64,000 bases of DNA from G047528285 sp047528285. GTDB taxonomy: Bacteria > Pseudomonadota > Gammaproteobacteria > Enterobacterales > Enterobacteriaceae. The notes beneath the pieces were generated by a model. It saw only the letters and a list, made by a program, of their open reading frames with translations. It made no database searches and was not told the origin of the DNA. Of this stretch, positions 29,268-37,603 are shown piece by piece. A program made the translations under genes and the position numbers. The stretch covers positions 1,426,001 through 1,490,000 of the forward strand of contig CP180022.1 in the NCBI GenBank assembly GCA_047528285.1, read 5' to 3'. How positions within the stretch are numbered: position 1 is the first letter of the stretch; each line of letters starts with the position of its first letter.

Positions 29268-29593
29268 TCCTAACCCGATTGTTGTTGTGTTGCTTGGCAA
29301 GTTATTCCGTTTCTGCTCTGTGGTCCTCATGTTTTTCCTGCTCTCATTTATCAAGAAGCTACTGTCGAAAAGTCACCTAATGGATTAGATATGATGCTAG
29401 ATTTTGCTTCCGGCGAACCAGTGTAGTGATTTATTGGCCGATAGAATTAAAAATCATCAACCCACCTATTTATTAGCTTCTTTGGCTGAGCACTCTCGAT
29501 CCACGAGGCTATATAATACCATTGCTACTTTGATACTCCCAAATCATTCTTTCCTAGCCGATAGTTGGGTGCATTATTCTTATTCTATATATT
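29268..29593 (+). pseudogene. Unidentified coding relic with frameshift
   Basis: One plus frame reads VIPFLLCGPHVFPALIYQEA and continues SPNGLDMMLDFASGEPV to a TAG near 29424. Shifted frame continues DLLADRIKNHQPTYLLASLAEH and NTIATLILPNHSFLADSW to a TAA near 29593. The junction overlaps at the bases encoding GEPV and CSDLLADR, so a single frameshift would join them into one protein segment of about 100 residues. Base composition is less AT-rich than its surroundings. I do not recognise the family; it is not part of yheO or tusD as I know them. Confidence 0.4.
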
Positions 29594-29925
29594 AATATCA
29601 TCTTTCCATCTCAAATCTTCAATGCTAACATTTTAAATATGGCAACAAATTATAAATTAATTGTGCTTATTATATTTAATGTGGGCTTATTAAATTGATT
29701 TACGTTGCAGTATGATTTTTGTTTTAAAACGGATTAAATATTCGGAAACCTCAAGATATTGTATTGTAATAAACACTGATTAATTTGCTGAATTAAATAA
29801 ATCAAGATGTAATTAAAAACATGGTGTCAACCGAAAGATTAATAATTTACCATTAGACAGTATTTTAATATATTTTTTATCAAAAATATAAAAAATTGCT
29901 TTAGTTTATATGAGATTCTGACCTA

Positions 29926-30060
29926 GATTTGTTGATTGGTGAGTTTTACATATTTAAATGTATTATCACTAAAGATTGATGTATGCTCCGTTTATAAAGT
30001 TTCTGCCGGATTCACTGAATTGTGTAGTAAGAAAAATATTTATCAAAATATAGTGAAAAA
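29926..30060 (+). mobile_element. Second, more decayed IS1-like left end
   Basis: The stretch TAGATTTGTTGATTGGTGAG, followed by TTTTACATATTTAAATGTATTATCAC, parallels 23193 onward (TAGATTTGTTGATTTGGC, then TTTTTACATTTTTAAACGTATTATGAC) with only scattered changes over about 55 bases. Downstream the insA-like frame is lost, although fragments such as GTATGCTCCGTTTATAAAGT still resemble ATCTGCCCTTATTGTAGT of the first copy. Two related copies 6.7 kb apart support a mobile origin. Neither copy has a transposase. Confidence 0.5.
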
Positions 30061-31320
30061 TTCAAATTTACGTATTTATATCAAACGTTTTCTCATAAAG
30101 ATATTTTTTATAATTAGAATCGAGATATGATAACATCATTATATGATGTATCATCATTCATTATTATTAATAAACCTAAATTATACTTCAGATATAGGCC
30201 GGTGTTTGAATGTCATAAAAACAACAACTAATCTATAAGCTTAAGATTATCTAAAATTCAACAAACGCGACCTGCGAAGAAGCGCTTTAGGAAAAGATAC
30301 GAGAGTATAGGAATGGAATTGAAGGTGTTGTTTTTTATAAAAAATATTCATGAGATTTTATGCAGATATATTTCATTCCTTATAAGAAATTAGAGTTTTT
30401 AAATAAATGAACCTATTCGGAACAAATATGAGACAATAATTGATATTGTACGGCATTCCTAACAGCATCATTTTAAGCTTTGTGATCCCCAATAAAGCTT
30501 AATTGATCTATGTGATATACTATTATAGCTCTAGCTATGATAACCACAGGAAGTAGTTGGAGACAAGAACAATGACTATTGCAAACCATTTGGTATTGGG
30601 GAAAATAACTCGTTTTTTCTAGAAACTGCGACTATTGCTCCTACGCTAATTTTGTAACAGCATGTAGCGATGTTCATGTCACAGTAGAGAGAGCCTTACT
30701 TTAATAGAGCCCTATTTCGCGAGGGCGGCTTCTTCACTTGTTCTCTCAGCAGAAAGAACAGAGATTCTAAATTCAGTAATCAATTGGCGTAGATCATATC
30801 AATATTCTGGATTTTAGGTTTGACAAAATTGAATCGCGCATTGCGATTGCTACATGATATGAAAAAATAAGGATAGCAGTCTCGTATCCGGCTAAGTTTA
30901 CTCGAAATGGTGTTTTGATAAATTAGTCATGGAGGAGTAATTATTTAAAACATTGAATAGCTGGTGATAAGGCTTCTGTGTAATCAATGTAAAACCGTCT
31001 TCGCAATTTTTTCAGATTATTCAAAAACTTTGTGTTTTAGGTAACGAATAATACCCCTACTTCTGATGATATGTCATCTCATCGGTAAATGTAGACATCT
31101 AATAGTTCAAAAGCTACAATAGCCTATTGAGAATAGGCTCTACTAATTATAGAGATATTTAGTTACAGTATAAAAATTGTAAGATTGCGCTGAATTTATA
31201 TGAGGAAGCATCCTTTTATGATTGAGATCATTAATCAGGGTTGCCGATAGAACCATATCTTAAAATATATGTTTTATCAGTATATCCCTAATTTCAGAAG
31301 TTGAGATTTCAGAACAAAAA

Positions 31321-31713
31321 ATGCCTTTAAAGTATTGCTTGATGGTAACCGGGCCATCCTATGGAAATCAGCGAGCAAGCAGTGCGCTGCAGTTTTCCAA
31401 GGCGTTAATAGTACGCGGCCACCAGCTTAATACTGTGTTTTTTTATCAAGATGGAGTGGCTAACGCTAATCGTTTAAGTGCTCCTGCCGGAGATGAAGTG
31501 GATCTGGTTCGTGCCTGGTCTAAACTAGCGCAGCAGCATCAGGTTAGCTTGCATGTCTGCAACTCCGCCGCTCTGCGGCGCGGCGTTATTGATATTACGC
31601 AGGCAAAACTTCTTGAGCTCATAGGTGACAATCTTCAAGCTGGTTTTGAGCTTAGGGGGCTAAGTAGTTTGACGCATGCGATGCTTGATTGTGATCGCTT
31701 TGTGCAATTTTAG
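31321..31713 (+). CDS. tusD: Sulfurtransferase complex subunit TusD
   Basis: TusD is the sulfur-carrying subunit of the TusBCD complex, which takes persulfide from TusA and passes it through TusE to MnmA for 2-thiolation of wobble uridine in tRNA Lys, Glu and Gln. It has 130 residues (E. coli 128). The sulfur-accepting Cys is Cys80 in HVCNSAALRRGV, corresponding to E. coli Cys78. VTGPSYGNQRASSA and the C-terminal CDRFVQF are conserved. The start at ATG 31321 adds two residues to the E. coli N-terminus. tusC and tusB follow, and the acceptor gene mnmA lies 6 kb downstream. Confidence 0.97.
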   Translation: MPLKYCLMVTGPSYGNQRASSALQFSKALIVRGHQLNTVFFYQDGVANANRLSAPAGDEVDLVRAWSKLAQQHQVSLHVCNSAALRRGVIDITQAKLLELIGDNLQAGFELRGLSSLTHAMLDCDRFVQF

Positions 31714-31727
31714 GGTTGTGTGTAGCT

Positions 31728-32087
31728 ATGAACCGTATCGCTTTTATTTTTACTCATGGACCGCACGGCAATTCGGCGGGACGGGAAGGTCTTGACGCGT
31801 TATTAGCCAATTCGGCTCTTGCCAAGGGTACCGGCGTTTTTTTTATTGCCGACGGTGTATTGCTATTATTACCTCAGCAGAAGCCAGAACAAATTCTAGC
31901 GCGGGACTTCGTAGCTACCTTTGGTTTGCTATTACTTTATGAAATAAATAGTCTCTATCTTTGCGCCGATTCAGTGGTGGAGCGCGGCCTGGATTTAGGG
32001 ACCGGCTGGGTTCTTGACGTTGAATCGTTACCTGCCGCCGATTGGCGGCAGAGGCTGGGCGACTATAATACTCTTATAACATTTTAA
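31728..32087 (+). CDS. tusC: Sulfurtransferase complex subunit TusC
   Basis: TusC is a structural subunit of the TusBCD hexamer used in tRNA 2-thiouridine synthesis. I chose ATG 31728 (MNRIAFIFTHGPHG), which gives 119 residues, the E. coli length; a GTG four codons upstream lies only two bases past the tusD stop. The motif GREGLDALLANSAL and FFIADGVLLLLPQQKPE are conserved. The gene overlaps nothing and is followed by tusB after 18 bases. No decay is visible. Confidence 0.96.
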   Translation: MNRIAFIFTHGPHGNSAGREGLDALLANSALAKGTGVFFIADGVLLLLPQQKPEQILARDFVATFGLLLLYEINSLYLCADSVVERGLDLGTGWVLDVESLPAADWRQRLGDYNTLITF

Positions 32088-32105
32088 TGCGTCGGGGCCA
32101 CCATT

Positions 32106-32393
32106 ATGCTGTACACCCTTAGCCGTTCTCCCTATGCCTGCGATTGGAAGGCGATGCTGCGTACTGCAAAATCCGGTGACGATCTATTATTGCTATCCGA
32201 TGGGGTTATCGCTGGCCTGAATGGTTCTCCAATCTTACGCACGCTAAGCGCCTCTCTCCTCACTCTGTATGCGCTGAAAAATGACATTGCTGCCCGAGGA
32301 CTTTTTGCGCATTTTTCGCCTAATATTGCAATAATCAGTTATACTGATTTTGTCAAACTAACTGAAATCCAGCTGAAGCAAATGGCATGGTAG
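32106..32393 (+). CDS. tusB: Sulfurtransferase complex subunit TusB
   Basis: TusB is the third subunit of TusBCD. It has 95 residues, as in E. coli. The N-terminus MLYTLSRSPYACDWKAML, the motif GDDLLLLSDGVIA and the C-terminus YTDFVKL...QMAW align with E. coli TusB (MLHTLHRSPW ... YTDFVRLTVKHPSQMAW). It precedes the rpsL promoter by only a few bases, as in E. coli, where yheO-tusDCB lies directly upstream of the str operon. Confidence 0.96.
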   Translation: MLYTLSRSPYACDWKAMLRTAKSGDDLLLLSDGVIAGLNGSPILRTLSASLLTLYALKNDIAARGLFAHFSPNIAIISYTDFVKLTEIQLKQMAW

Positions 32394-32415
32394 GCCGGTG
32401 AGGGTTGTATATTTC

Positions 32416-32445
32416 TTGACAGTCTTTACCGGTCCGCCATAAAAT
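32416..32445 (+). promoter_or_regulatory. str operon promoter upstream of rpsL
   Basis: TTGACA at 32416-32421 and TAAAAT at 32440-32445 are separated by 18 bases, a near-consensus sigma-70 promoter. The sequence around the -10, TAAAATTCGGCGTCCTCATA, is the same as I remember from the E. coli str promoter, so this control site has been conserved while surrounding DNA eroded. It would drive rpsL, rpsG, fusA and tufA. Confidence 0.85.
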
Positions 32446-32531
32446 TCGGCGTCCTCATATTTTACCTCGAGGTACCAAGAAGCAATTTATTACATGTTTG
32501 TTTAAGGAGTAAAATCCAGGAGCTTTACTGA

Positions 32532-32906
32532 ATGGCAACAATTAACCAGCTGGTACGTAAACCTCGCTCCATGAAAATTGCGAAAAGCAATGTCCCCGCG
32601 TTGGATGCCTGCCCGCAGAAACGTGGCGTATGTACCAGAGTATATACTACCACCCCCAAAAAACCTAACTCTGCACTGCGTAAAGTATGCCGTGTTCGTT
32701 TAACTAACGGGTTTGAAGTTACTTCCTATATCGGCGGTGAAGGTCATAATCTACAGGAACACTCTGTGGTACTTATTCGTGGAGGTCGTGTAAAGGACCT
32801 CCCTGGCGTACGTTATCACACTATTCGTGGTGCTCTTGATTGCTCCGGTGTTAAAGACCGCAAGCAAAGTCGATCCAAGTACGGCGTAAAGAAGCCAAAA
32901 GCTTAA
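32532..32906 (+). CDS. rpsL: 30S ribosomal protein S12
   Basis: S12 lies at the decoding centre and helps control translational accuracy. It has 124 residues, the E. coli length. Lys43 in TPKKPNSALRK and Lys88 in RGGRVKDLPG (42 and 87 without the initiator Met) are the residues whose changes give streptomycin resistance in E. coli, so the sensitive form is encoded. Asp89, the methylthiolated residue, is present. AGGAGCTTTACTG precedes the ATG. It is the first gene of the str operon here. Confidence 0.99.
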   Translation: MATINQLVRKPRSMKIAKSNVPALDACPQKRGVCTRVYTTTPKKPNSALRKVCRVRLTNGFEVTSYIGGEGHNLQEHSVVLIRGGRVKDLPGVRYHTIRGALDCSGVKDRKQSRSKYGVKKPKA

Positions 32907-32999
32907 TGGCTCTTCGTCAAGTAAGATCAAACATTTCATTAACTCTGTCAAAGAACTCATCGAGTTTTGGACACTCCTGAATTAATAACGGAGTATTTT

Positions 33000-33470
33000 A
33001 TGCCACGTCGTCGTGTCATTGGTCAACGTAAAATCTTGCCAGATCCAAAGTTCGGATCTGAGCTTTTAGCCAAATTTATTAATATCCTGATGGTAGATGG
33101 TAAGAAATCTATCGCAGAGACTATTGTCTATTCTGCGCTGGAAACCCTAGCGCAGCGTTCTAGTAAAGCTTATCTGGAAGCTTTTGAAGTAGCATTAGAC
33201 AATGTACGTCCGACTGTTGAAGTTAAGTCACGTCGCGTCGGTGGTTCTACTTATCAAGTACCAGTAGAAGTTCGTCAAGTTCGTCGCAATGCCCTGGGAA
33301 TGCGGTGGATTGTTGAAGCCGCTCGTAAACGTGGCGATAAATCTATGGCTTTACGTTTGGCGAATGAACTTTTTGAAGCAGCAGAAAACAAAGGTAGTGC
33401 TGTGAAGAAACGAGAAGAGGTTCACCGTATGGCCGATGCCAATAAGGCGTTTGCCCACTATCGTTGGTAG
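33000..33470 (+). CDS. rpsG: 30S ribosomal protein S7
   Basis: S7 starts assembly of the 30S head and contacts the E site. I chose ATG 33000 (MPRRRVIGQRKILPDPKFG), giving 156 residues, which is the family's usual length; E. coli K-12 has a 23-residue C-terminal extension that is absent here. An in-frame upstream ATG at 32967 has no family support, and CGGAG lies at the right distance before 33000. The 93-base rpsL-rpsG gap is similar in size to the E. coli one, where S7 binds to repress the operon; I did not test its fold. Confidence 0.98.
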   Translation: MPRRRVIGQRKILPDPKFGSELLAKFINILMVDGKKSIAETIVYSALETLAQRSSKAYLEAFEVALDNVRPTVEVKSRRVGGSTYQVPVEVRQVRRNALGMRWIVEAARKRGDKSMALRLANELFEAAENKGSAVKKREEVHRMADANKAFAHYRW

Positions 33471-33567
33471 TCTTACTGCAGTAATCATGTTAATCCAGCG
33501 GACAGCAGCTCATGAAGTCTCTTAGTTGAATCGGCTGGAACGAACTCTTCAGTAATCGAGGATTCAA

Positions 33568-35673
33568 ATGGCTCGTACAACACCCATTGCACATTACCGT
33601 AATATCGGTATCAGTGCGCACATTGACGCGGGTAAAACCACTACGACCGAACGTATTTTGTTCTATACAGGTGTAAACCACAAGATCGGTGAAGTTCATA
33701 ATGGCGCTGCCACTATGGATTGGATGGCGCAAGAGCAGGAACGTGGTATTACCATCACCTCCGCTGCAACCACCTGTTTCTGGGCTGGCATGGCCAAGCA
33801 ATTTGATTTGCATCGCATCAACATCATCGACACCCCAGGACATGTTGACTTCACCATTGAAGTGGAACGCTCCATGCGCGTGCTTGATGGAACGGTCATG
33901 GTTTATTGTGCAGTAGGTGGTGTACAGCCACAATCTGAAACTGTATGGCGTCAGGCAAACAAATATAAAGTGCCGCGTATTGCGTTCGTTAATAAAATGG
34001 ATCGCATGGGTGCTAATTACTTGCGGGTAGTTAAACAGCTTAAAACCCGCCTGGCTGCTAACCCAGTTCCGATTCAGTTAGCTATCGGTGCGGAAGAAAC
34101 ATTTACTGGCGTCATCGATCTGGTTAAAATGAAAGCAATCAACTGGAGTAATGTGGATCAAGGCGTAACTTTTACTTATGAGAAAATCCCTGCCAATTTG
34201 GTTGATCTGGCTGATAAATGGCGCCAGCACCTCGTTGAATCCGCAGTGGAAGCATCTGAAGAGCTAATGAATAAATATCTTGGCGGAGAAAATCTGACTG
34301 AAGAAGAGATCAAACACGGCTTGCGGCAACGTGTTTTGCATAACGAAATCATCCTTGTTACCTGTGGTTCTGCGTTTAAGAACAAGGGGGTTCAGGCGAT
34401 GCTGGATGCGGTTATAGAATACTTACCGGCACCAACCGACATAGCTGCCATCAATGGGATGCTTGATAACGGCGAGACAAAATCTGCGCGTCTTTCCAGT
34501 GATGACGAGCCTTTTTCGGCGCTGGCTTTCAAAATTGCTACCGATCCTTTTGTCGGAAACTTGACTTTCTTGCGTGTCTACTCCGGGATTGTCAACTCCG
34601 GTGATACTGTATTGAACTCAGTGAAGGGTAAGCGCGAGCGTTTTGGGCGTATCGTACAGATGCATGCTAATAAACGTGAAGAAATTAAGGAAGTACATGC
34701 CGGAGACATTGCTGCGGCTATCGGGCTGAAAGACGTGACTACCGGAGATACTTTATGCGATCTATCTGCGCCAATTATCCTTGAACGTATGGAATTTCCT
34801 GAACCAGTTATTTCCGTTGCTGTGGAACCCAAAACTAAGGTGGACCAAGAAAAGATGGGTCAAGCTCTGGGTCGTCTTGCGCAAGAAGATCCCTCTTTCC
34901 GGGTTTGGACCGATGAAGAGTCCGGTCAGACTATTATTGCAGGAATGGGCGAACTGCACCTTGAAATCCTTATCGATCGTATGCGTCGCGAATTTAACAT
35001 CGAAGCCAACGTCGGTAAGCCGCAAGTGGCTTATCGCGAAACGATTCGTTCCATTATTGAACAGGAAGGTAAATTTATTCGTCAGACTGGTGGCCGCGGG
35101 CAGTTTGGCCATATATGGTTGCGTATTGAACCAATGGAACCCGGCGGAATAGGTTATGAATTTCTGAACGAAATAGTTGGCGGAGTGGTACCAAAAGAAT
35201 ACATACCTGCGGTTGATAAAGGTATTCAGGAGCAACTAAAAAGCGGTGTTCTAGCTGGTTATCCGATTGTAGACATCCGCGTGGCTGCTTTTGATGGTTC
35301 TTACCACGAAGTGGATTCTTCGGAAATGGCATTTAAGATTGCTGCTTCTATAGCCTTCAAAGAAGGTTTCATGAAAGCAAAACCAGTTCTTCTGGAACCT
35401 ATCATGAAGGTAGAAGTTGAAACGCCTGAAGACTATGTAGGCGACGTGATTGGTGATTTGAATCGTCGTCGCGGTATAATTGACGGTATGGAAGAGACCA
35501 CGACAGGGAAAACCGTTCGTGTGCAGGTCCCTTTGTCTAACATGTTCGGTTATGCTACAGATCTGCGTTCACAGACACAGGGTCGTGCTTCTTTTTCCAT
35601 GGAGTTCCTGAAGTACCATGAAGCACCGAACAACGTCGCTCAGACCATTATCGAAACCCGCAGACCCAAGTAA
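33568..35673 (+). CDS. fusA: Elongation factor G
   Basis: EF-G is the GTPase that drives translocation and, with RRF, ribosome recycling. It has 701 residues (E. coli 704) with no interruption. GTP-binding motifs are present: AHIDAGKTTTTERIL (P-loop), DTPGHVDF and NKMDR. The switch I region GITITSAATT and domain IV sequences (GRGQFGHIWLRIEP, then AFDGSYHEVDSSEMAF) are intact. It lies 97 bases after rpsG in the str operon, and tufA follows after 72 bases. Confidence 0.99.
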   Translation: MARTTPIAHYRNIGISAHIDAGKTTTTERILFYTGVNHKIGEVHNGAATMDWMAQEQERGITITSAATTCFWAGMAKQFDLHRINIIDTPGHVDFTIEVERSMRVLDGTVMVYCAVGGVQPQSETVWRQANKYKVPRIAFVNKMDRMGANYLRVVKQLKTRLAANPVPIQLAIGAEETFTGVIDLVKMKAINWSNVDQGVTFTYEKIPANLVDLADKWRQHLVESAVEASEELMNKYLGGENLTEEEIKHGLRQRVLHNEIILVTCGSAFKNKGVQAMLDAVIEYLPAPTDIAAINGMLDNGETKSARLSSDDEPFSALAFKIATDPFVGNLTFLRVYSGIVNSGDTVLNSVKGKRERFGRIVQMHANKREEIKEVHAGDIAAAIGLKDVTTGDTLCDLSAPIILERMEFPEPVISVAVEPKTKVDQEKMGQALGRLAQEDPSFRVWTDEESGQTIIAGMGELHLEILIDRMRREFNIEANVGKPQVAYRETIRSIIEQEGKFIRQTGGRGQFGHIWLRIEPMEPGGIGYEFLNEIVGGVVPKEYIPAVDKGIQEQLKSGVLAGYPIVDIRVAAFDGSYHEVDSSEMAFKIAASIAFKEGFMKAKPVLLEPIMKVEVETPEDYVGDVIGDLNRRRGIIDGMEETTTGKTVRVQVPLSNMFGYATDLRSQTQGRASFSMEFLKYHEAPNNVAQTIIETRRPK

Positions 35674-35745
35674 GCTTTAAGGTTTACAATTATAATATCC
35701 CGTATTTTACTCTTTAGTAAAAATATCAGAGTGAGGAATATAACC

Positions 35746-36930
35746 GTGTCTAAAGAAAAGTTTCAACGTACAAAACCACACGTTAACGTCGGGACTATAG
35801 GCCACGTTGACCATGGTAAAACCACTTTGACCGCCGCCATCACTACCGTTCTAGCAGAGGCCTATGGTGGTAGCGCTCGCGCCTTTGATCAAATTGATAA
35901 CGCGCCAGAAGAAAAGGCCCGCGGAATCACTATCAACACCTCACACGTTGAGTATGATACCCCGATCCGGCACTACGCGCACGTAGATTGCCCGGGGCAT
36001 GCAGACTATGTGAAAAATATGATTACCGGCGCAGCTCAGATGGACGGTGCAATTCTGGTCGTTGCCGCAACTGACGGGCCGATGCCACAGACCCGCGAGC
36101 ATATCTTGCTGGGTCGCCAGGTAGGGGTGCCTTATATCATCGTATTTATGAATAAATGCGACATGGTTGATGATGAGGAGCTGCTAGAATTGGTGGAAAT
36201 GGAAGTGCGTGAACTGTTGTCGCAGTATGACTTCCCAGGAGATGACACCCCGGTGATTCGCGGATCCGCTCTGAAAGCGCTAGAAGGCGACAAGGTTTGG
36301 ACGCAAAAGATTATCGAACTGGCCGAAGCGCTAGACAACCATATTCCTGAACCGAAGCGCGCTATTGATAAACCCTTTCTTCTGCCAATTGAGGATGTGT
36401 TCTCTATTTTAGGCCGAGGCACTGTGGTAACTGGCCGCGTGGAACGCGGCACCATCAAGGTTGGTGAAGAAGTGGAAATTGTAGGCATAAAAAATACCGC
36501 AAAAAGCACCTGCACTGGTGTTGAAATGTTTCGTAAACTTCTGGATGAAGGTCGTGCCGGGGAGAACGTAGGAGTATTACTTCGAGGAACAAAGCGTGAT
36601 GATGTCGAACGAGGTCAAGTACTGGCCAAGCCTGGCTCAATCAAACCGCACACTCAATTTGAAGCGGAAGTTTATATTCTGAACAAAGACGAAGGTGGAC
36701 GCCACACGCCGTTTTTTAACGGCTATCGTCCACAATTCTACTTTCGTACTACTGACGTGACCGGTACAATTGAATTGCCGAAAGGCGTTGAAATGGTGAT
36801 GCCTGGGGATAACATAAAAATGGTTGTCAACCTAATTGCACCTATTGCTATGGATGATGGTCTACGCTTCGCTATTCGTGAAGGTGGGCGTACCGTTGGT
36901 GCTGGTATTGTTGCAAAAGTTCTTGCTTAA
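35746..36930 (+). CDS. tufA: Elongation factor Tu, GTG start
   Basis: EF-Tu delivers aminoacyl-tRNA to the ribosome as a GTP complex. I chose the GTG at 35746, giving 394 residues and the standard N-terminus (M)SKEKFQRTKPHVNVGTIGHVDHGKTT; E. coli tufA also starts with GTG. A frame extension upstream to 35731 has no family support. GAGTGAGGA lies 8-16 bases upstream. GHVDHGKTT, DCPGHADY and NKCDMVDD are the GTP-binding motifs. The C-terminal barrel domains are complete. As last gene of the str operon it is followed by a GC-rich hairpin. No second tuf copy lies in this window. Confidence 0.98.
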   Translation: MSKEKFQRTKPHVNVGTIGHVDHGKTTLTAAITTVLAEAYGGSARAFDQIDNAPEEKARGITINTSHVEYDTPIRHYAHVDCPGHADYVKNMITGAAQMDGAILVVAATDGPMPQTREHILLGRQVGVPYIIVFMNKCDMVDDEELLELVEMEVRELLSQYDFPGDDTPVIRGSALKALEGDKVWTQKIIELAEALDNHIPEPKRAIDKPFLLPIEDVFSILGRGTVVTGRVERGTIKVGEEVEIVGIKNTAKSTCTGVEMFRKLLDEGRAGENVGVLLRGTKRDDVERGQVLAKPGSIKPHTQFEAEVYILNKDEGGRHTPFFNGYRPQFYFRTTDVTGTIELPKGVEMVMPGDNIKMVVNLIAPIAMDDGLRFAIREGGRTVGAGIVAKVLA

Positions 36931-37059
36931 GAAATAGAGTTTTATACTGTGTTCCTTAACCAAAATGAAAGGATAAGTCTTGGAGGATACGGCCCTCTGA
37001 AGTTTTATTATAAAATCCCAAGGTTCAAAAGGAACGTTTGATTATTTTTCCGCTTATGT

Positions 37060-37089
37060 CTATCCGCGCGTCTGTAAAAACGCGGATAG
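37060..37089 (+). terminator. GC-rich hairpin after tufA, probable operon end
   Basis: CTATCCGCG (37060-37068) pairs exactly with CGCGGATAG (37081-37089) across a 12-base loop. It lies 130 bases after the tufA stop. It is the most GC-rich structure in the spacer, but the T-run after it is poor (GTATTTACC), so termination efficiency is uncertain. Confidence 0.5.
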
Positions 37090-37141
37090 GTATTTACCTA
37101 GTCTTAACAATCATAAAATCATCTTTATTATAAGCAGTGGT

Positions 37142-37257
37142 TGAAAACCTGTTCACTTTTTTGTAATTTTATACTTGACTTATAAAAACTAAGTCGTAAG
37201 TAGTATTTCTGCATTCGTGGCCATCAGCAAAAAAAATTAAAAAGTGAACGGTTTTCA
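37142..37257. repeat. Long imperfect inverted repeat with nested hairpin
   Basis: TGAAAACCTGTTCACTTTTT (37142-37161) and AAAAAGTGAACGGTTTTCA (37239-37257) are reverse complements except for one extra T in the left arm, separated by 77 bases. Inside, TACTTGACTT and AAGTCGTAAGTA form a second, imperfect stem around TATAAAAACT. The 116-base unit has the look of a small MITE-like element or a structured RNA, but I see no second copy in the window. Confidence 0.6.
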
Positions 37258-37440
37258 GAATATCGCTTACAAAAAATGTTGTATTGAAAGGCCTGATAGA
37301 AAACGTCAAAAATATCGAATTTACTGCAACGAGGTTGCATTAATTTTTAGTGATATATTTTAAAATCGCTTTATTTTTGAATATACAATATTAATTTTTT
37401 ATAATCGTACAGGATAAGTGTTATTCTCTATATTATCGAT

Positions 37441-37479
37441 ACCGGATGATCTACCGGTTAAGGCAGTCTGTTTCAGACT
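37441..37479 (+). other. Two tandem hairpins upstream of mnmA
   Basis: ACCGG (37441-37445) pairs with CCGGT (37454-37458), and AGTCTG (37465-37470) pairs with CAGACT (37474-37479) around TTT. The second stem is followed by AAATAATTATTTTT, a T-rich tract, so it could be a terminator protecting mnmA from read-through. The text CCGGTTAAGGCA between them is reminiscent of a tRNA D-loop, but the pieces do not fold into a tRNA. Confidence 0.4.
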
Positions 37480-37603
37480 AAATAATTATTTTTAATAACT
37501 CTGCACTTGCAAAAGAACACCAAAGAATGTTTCGATATCTGATTGTACTAAATCATGATTCCTAGGTTATTAAACTGCACATTACGCAACGGTCCTTCCA
37601 TTT

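Larger units (their letters stand above)
29024..31320. other. 2.3 kb spacer before tusD with unassigned coding relics
   Basis: No intact gene is visible. Two stretches look like eroded coding DNA because they are less AT-rich and give protein-like translations across a frameshift: about 29280-29590 (listed separately) and about 30690-30780 (ALFREGGFF...FSNQLA). A second IS1-like left end begins near 29926. A perfect hairpin AGCCTATT-GAG-AATAGGCT lies at 31131-31149, about 170 bases before tusD. I see no clear promoter for tusD. Confidence 0.6.
36931..37603. other. Spacer between tufA and mnmA rich in hairpins
   Basis: This 673-base spacer has no gene but several inverted repeats, listed separately: the 9-bp GC-rich hairpin at 37060-37089, the long repeat pair at 37142-37257 and two tandem hairpins at 37441-37479. 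A smaller one, TGCAAC-GAG-GTTGCA at 37325-37339, is followed by TTAATTTTT and could act as a weak terminator. No tRNA gene is recognisable. Confidence 0.6.

Noticed and set aside
23383..31320. CRISPR array, prophage or defence island in the largest desert
   Set aside because: No regularly spaced direct repeats, no integrase, no structural phage genes and no intact large frame were seen.
33490..33933. Long minus-strand frames over fusA, tufA, lpxA and bamA
   Set aside because: They are antisense shadows of strongly coding plus-strand genes with unusual amino acid composition and no homology.
37441..37510. tRNA-like text (CCGGTTAAGGCA with a following AGTCTGTTTCAGACT stem)
   Set aside because: No acceptor stem, no T-arm GTTC sequence and the anticodon loop lacks U33; better explained as two tandem hairpins.
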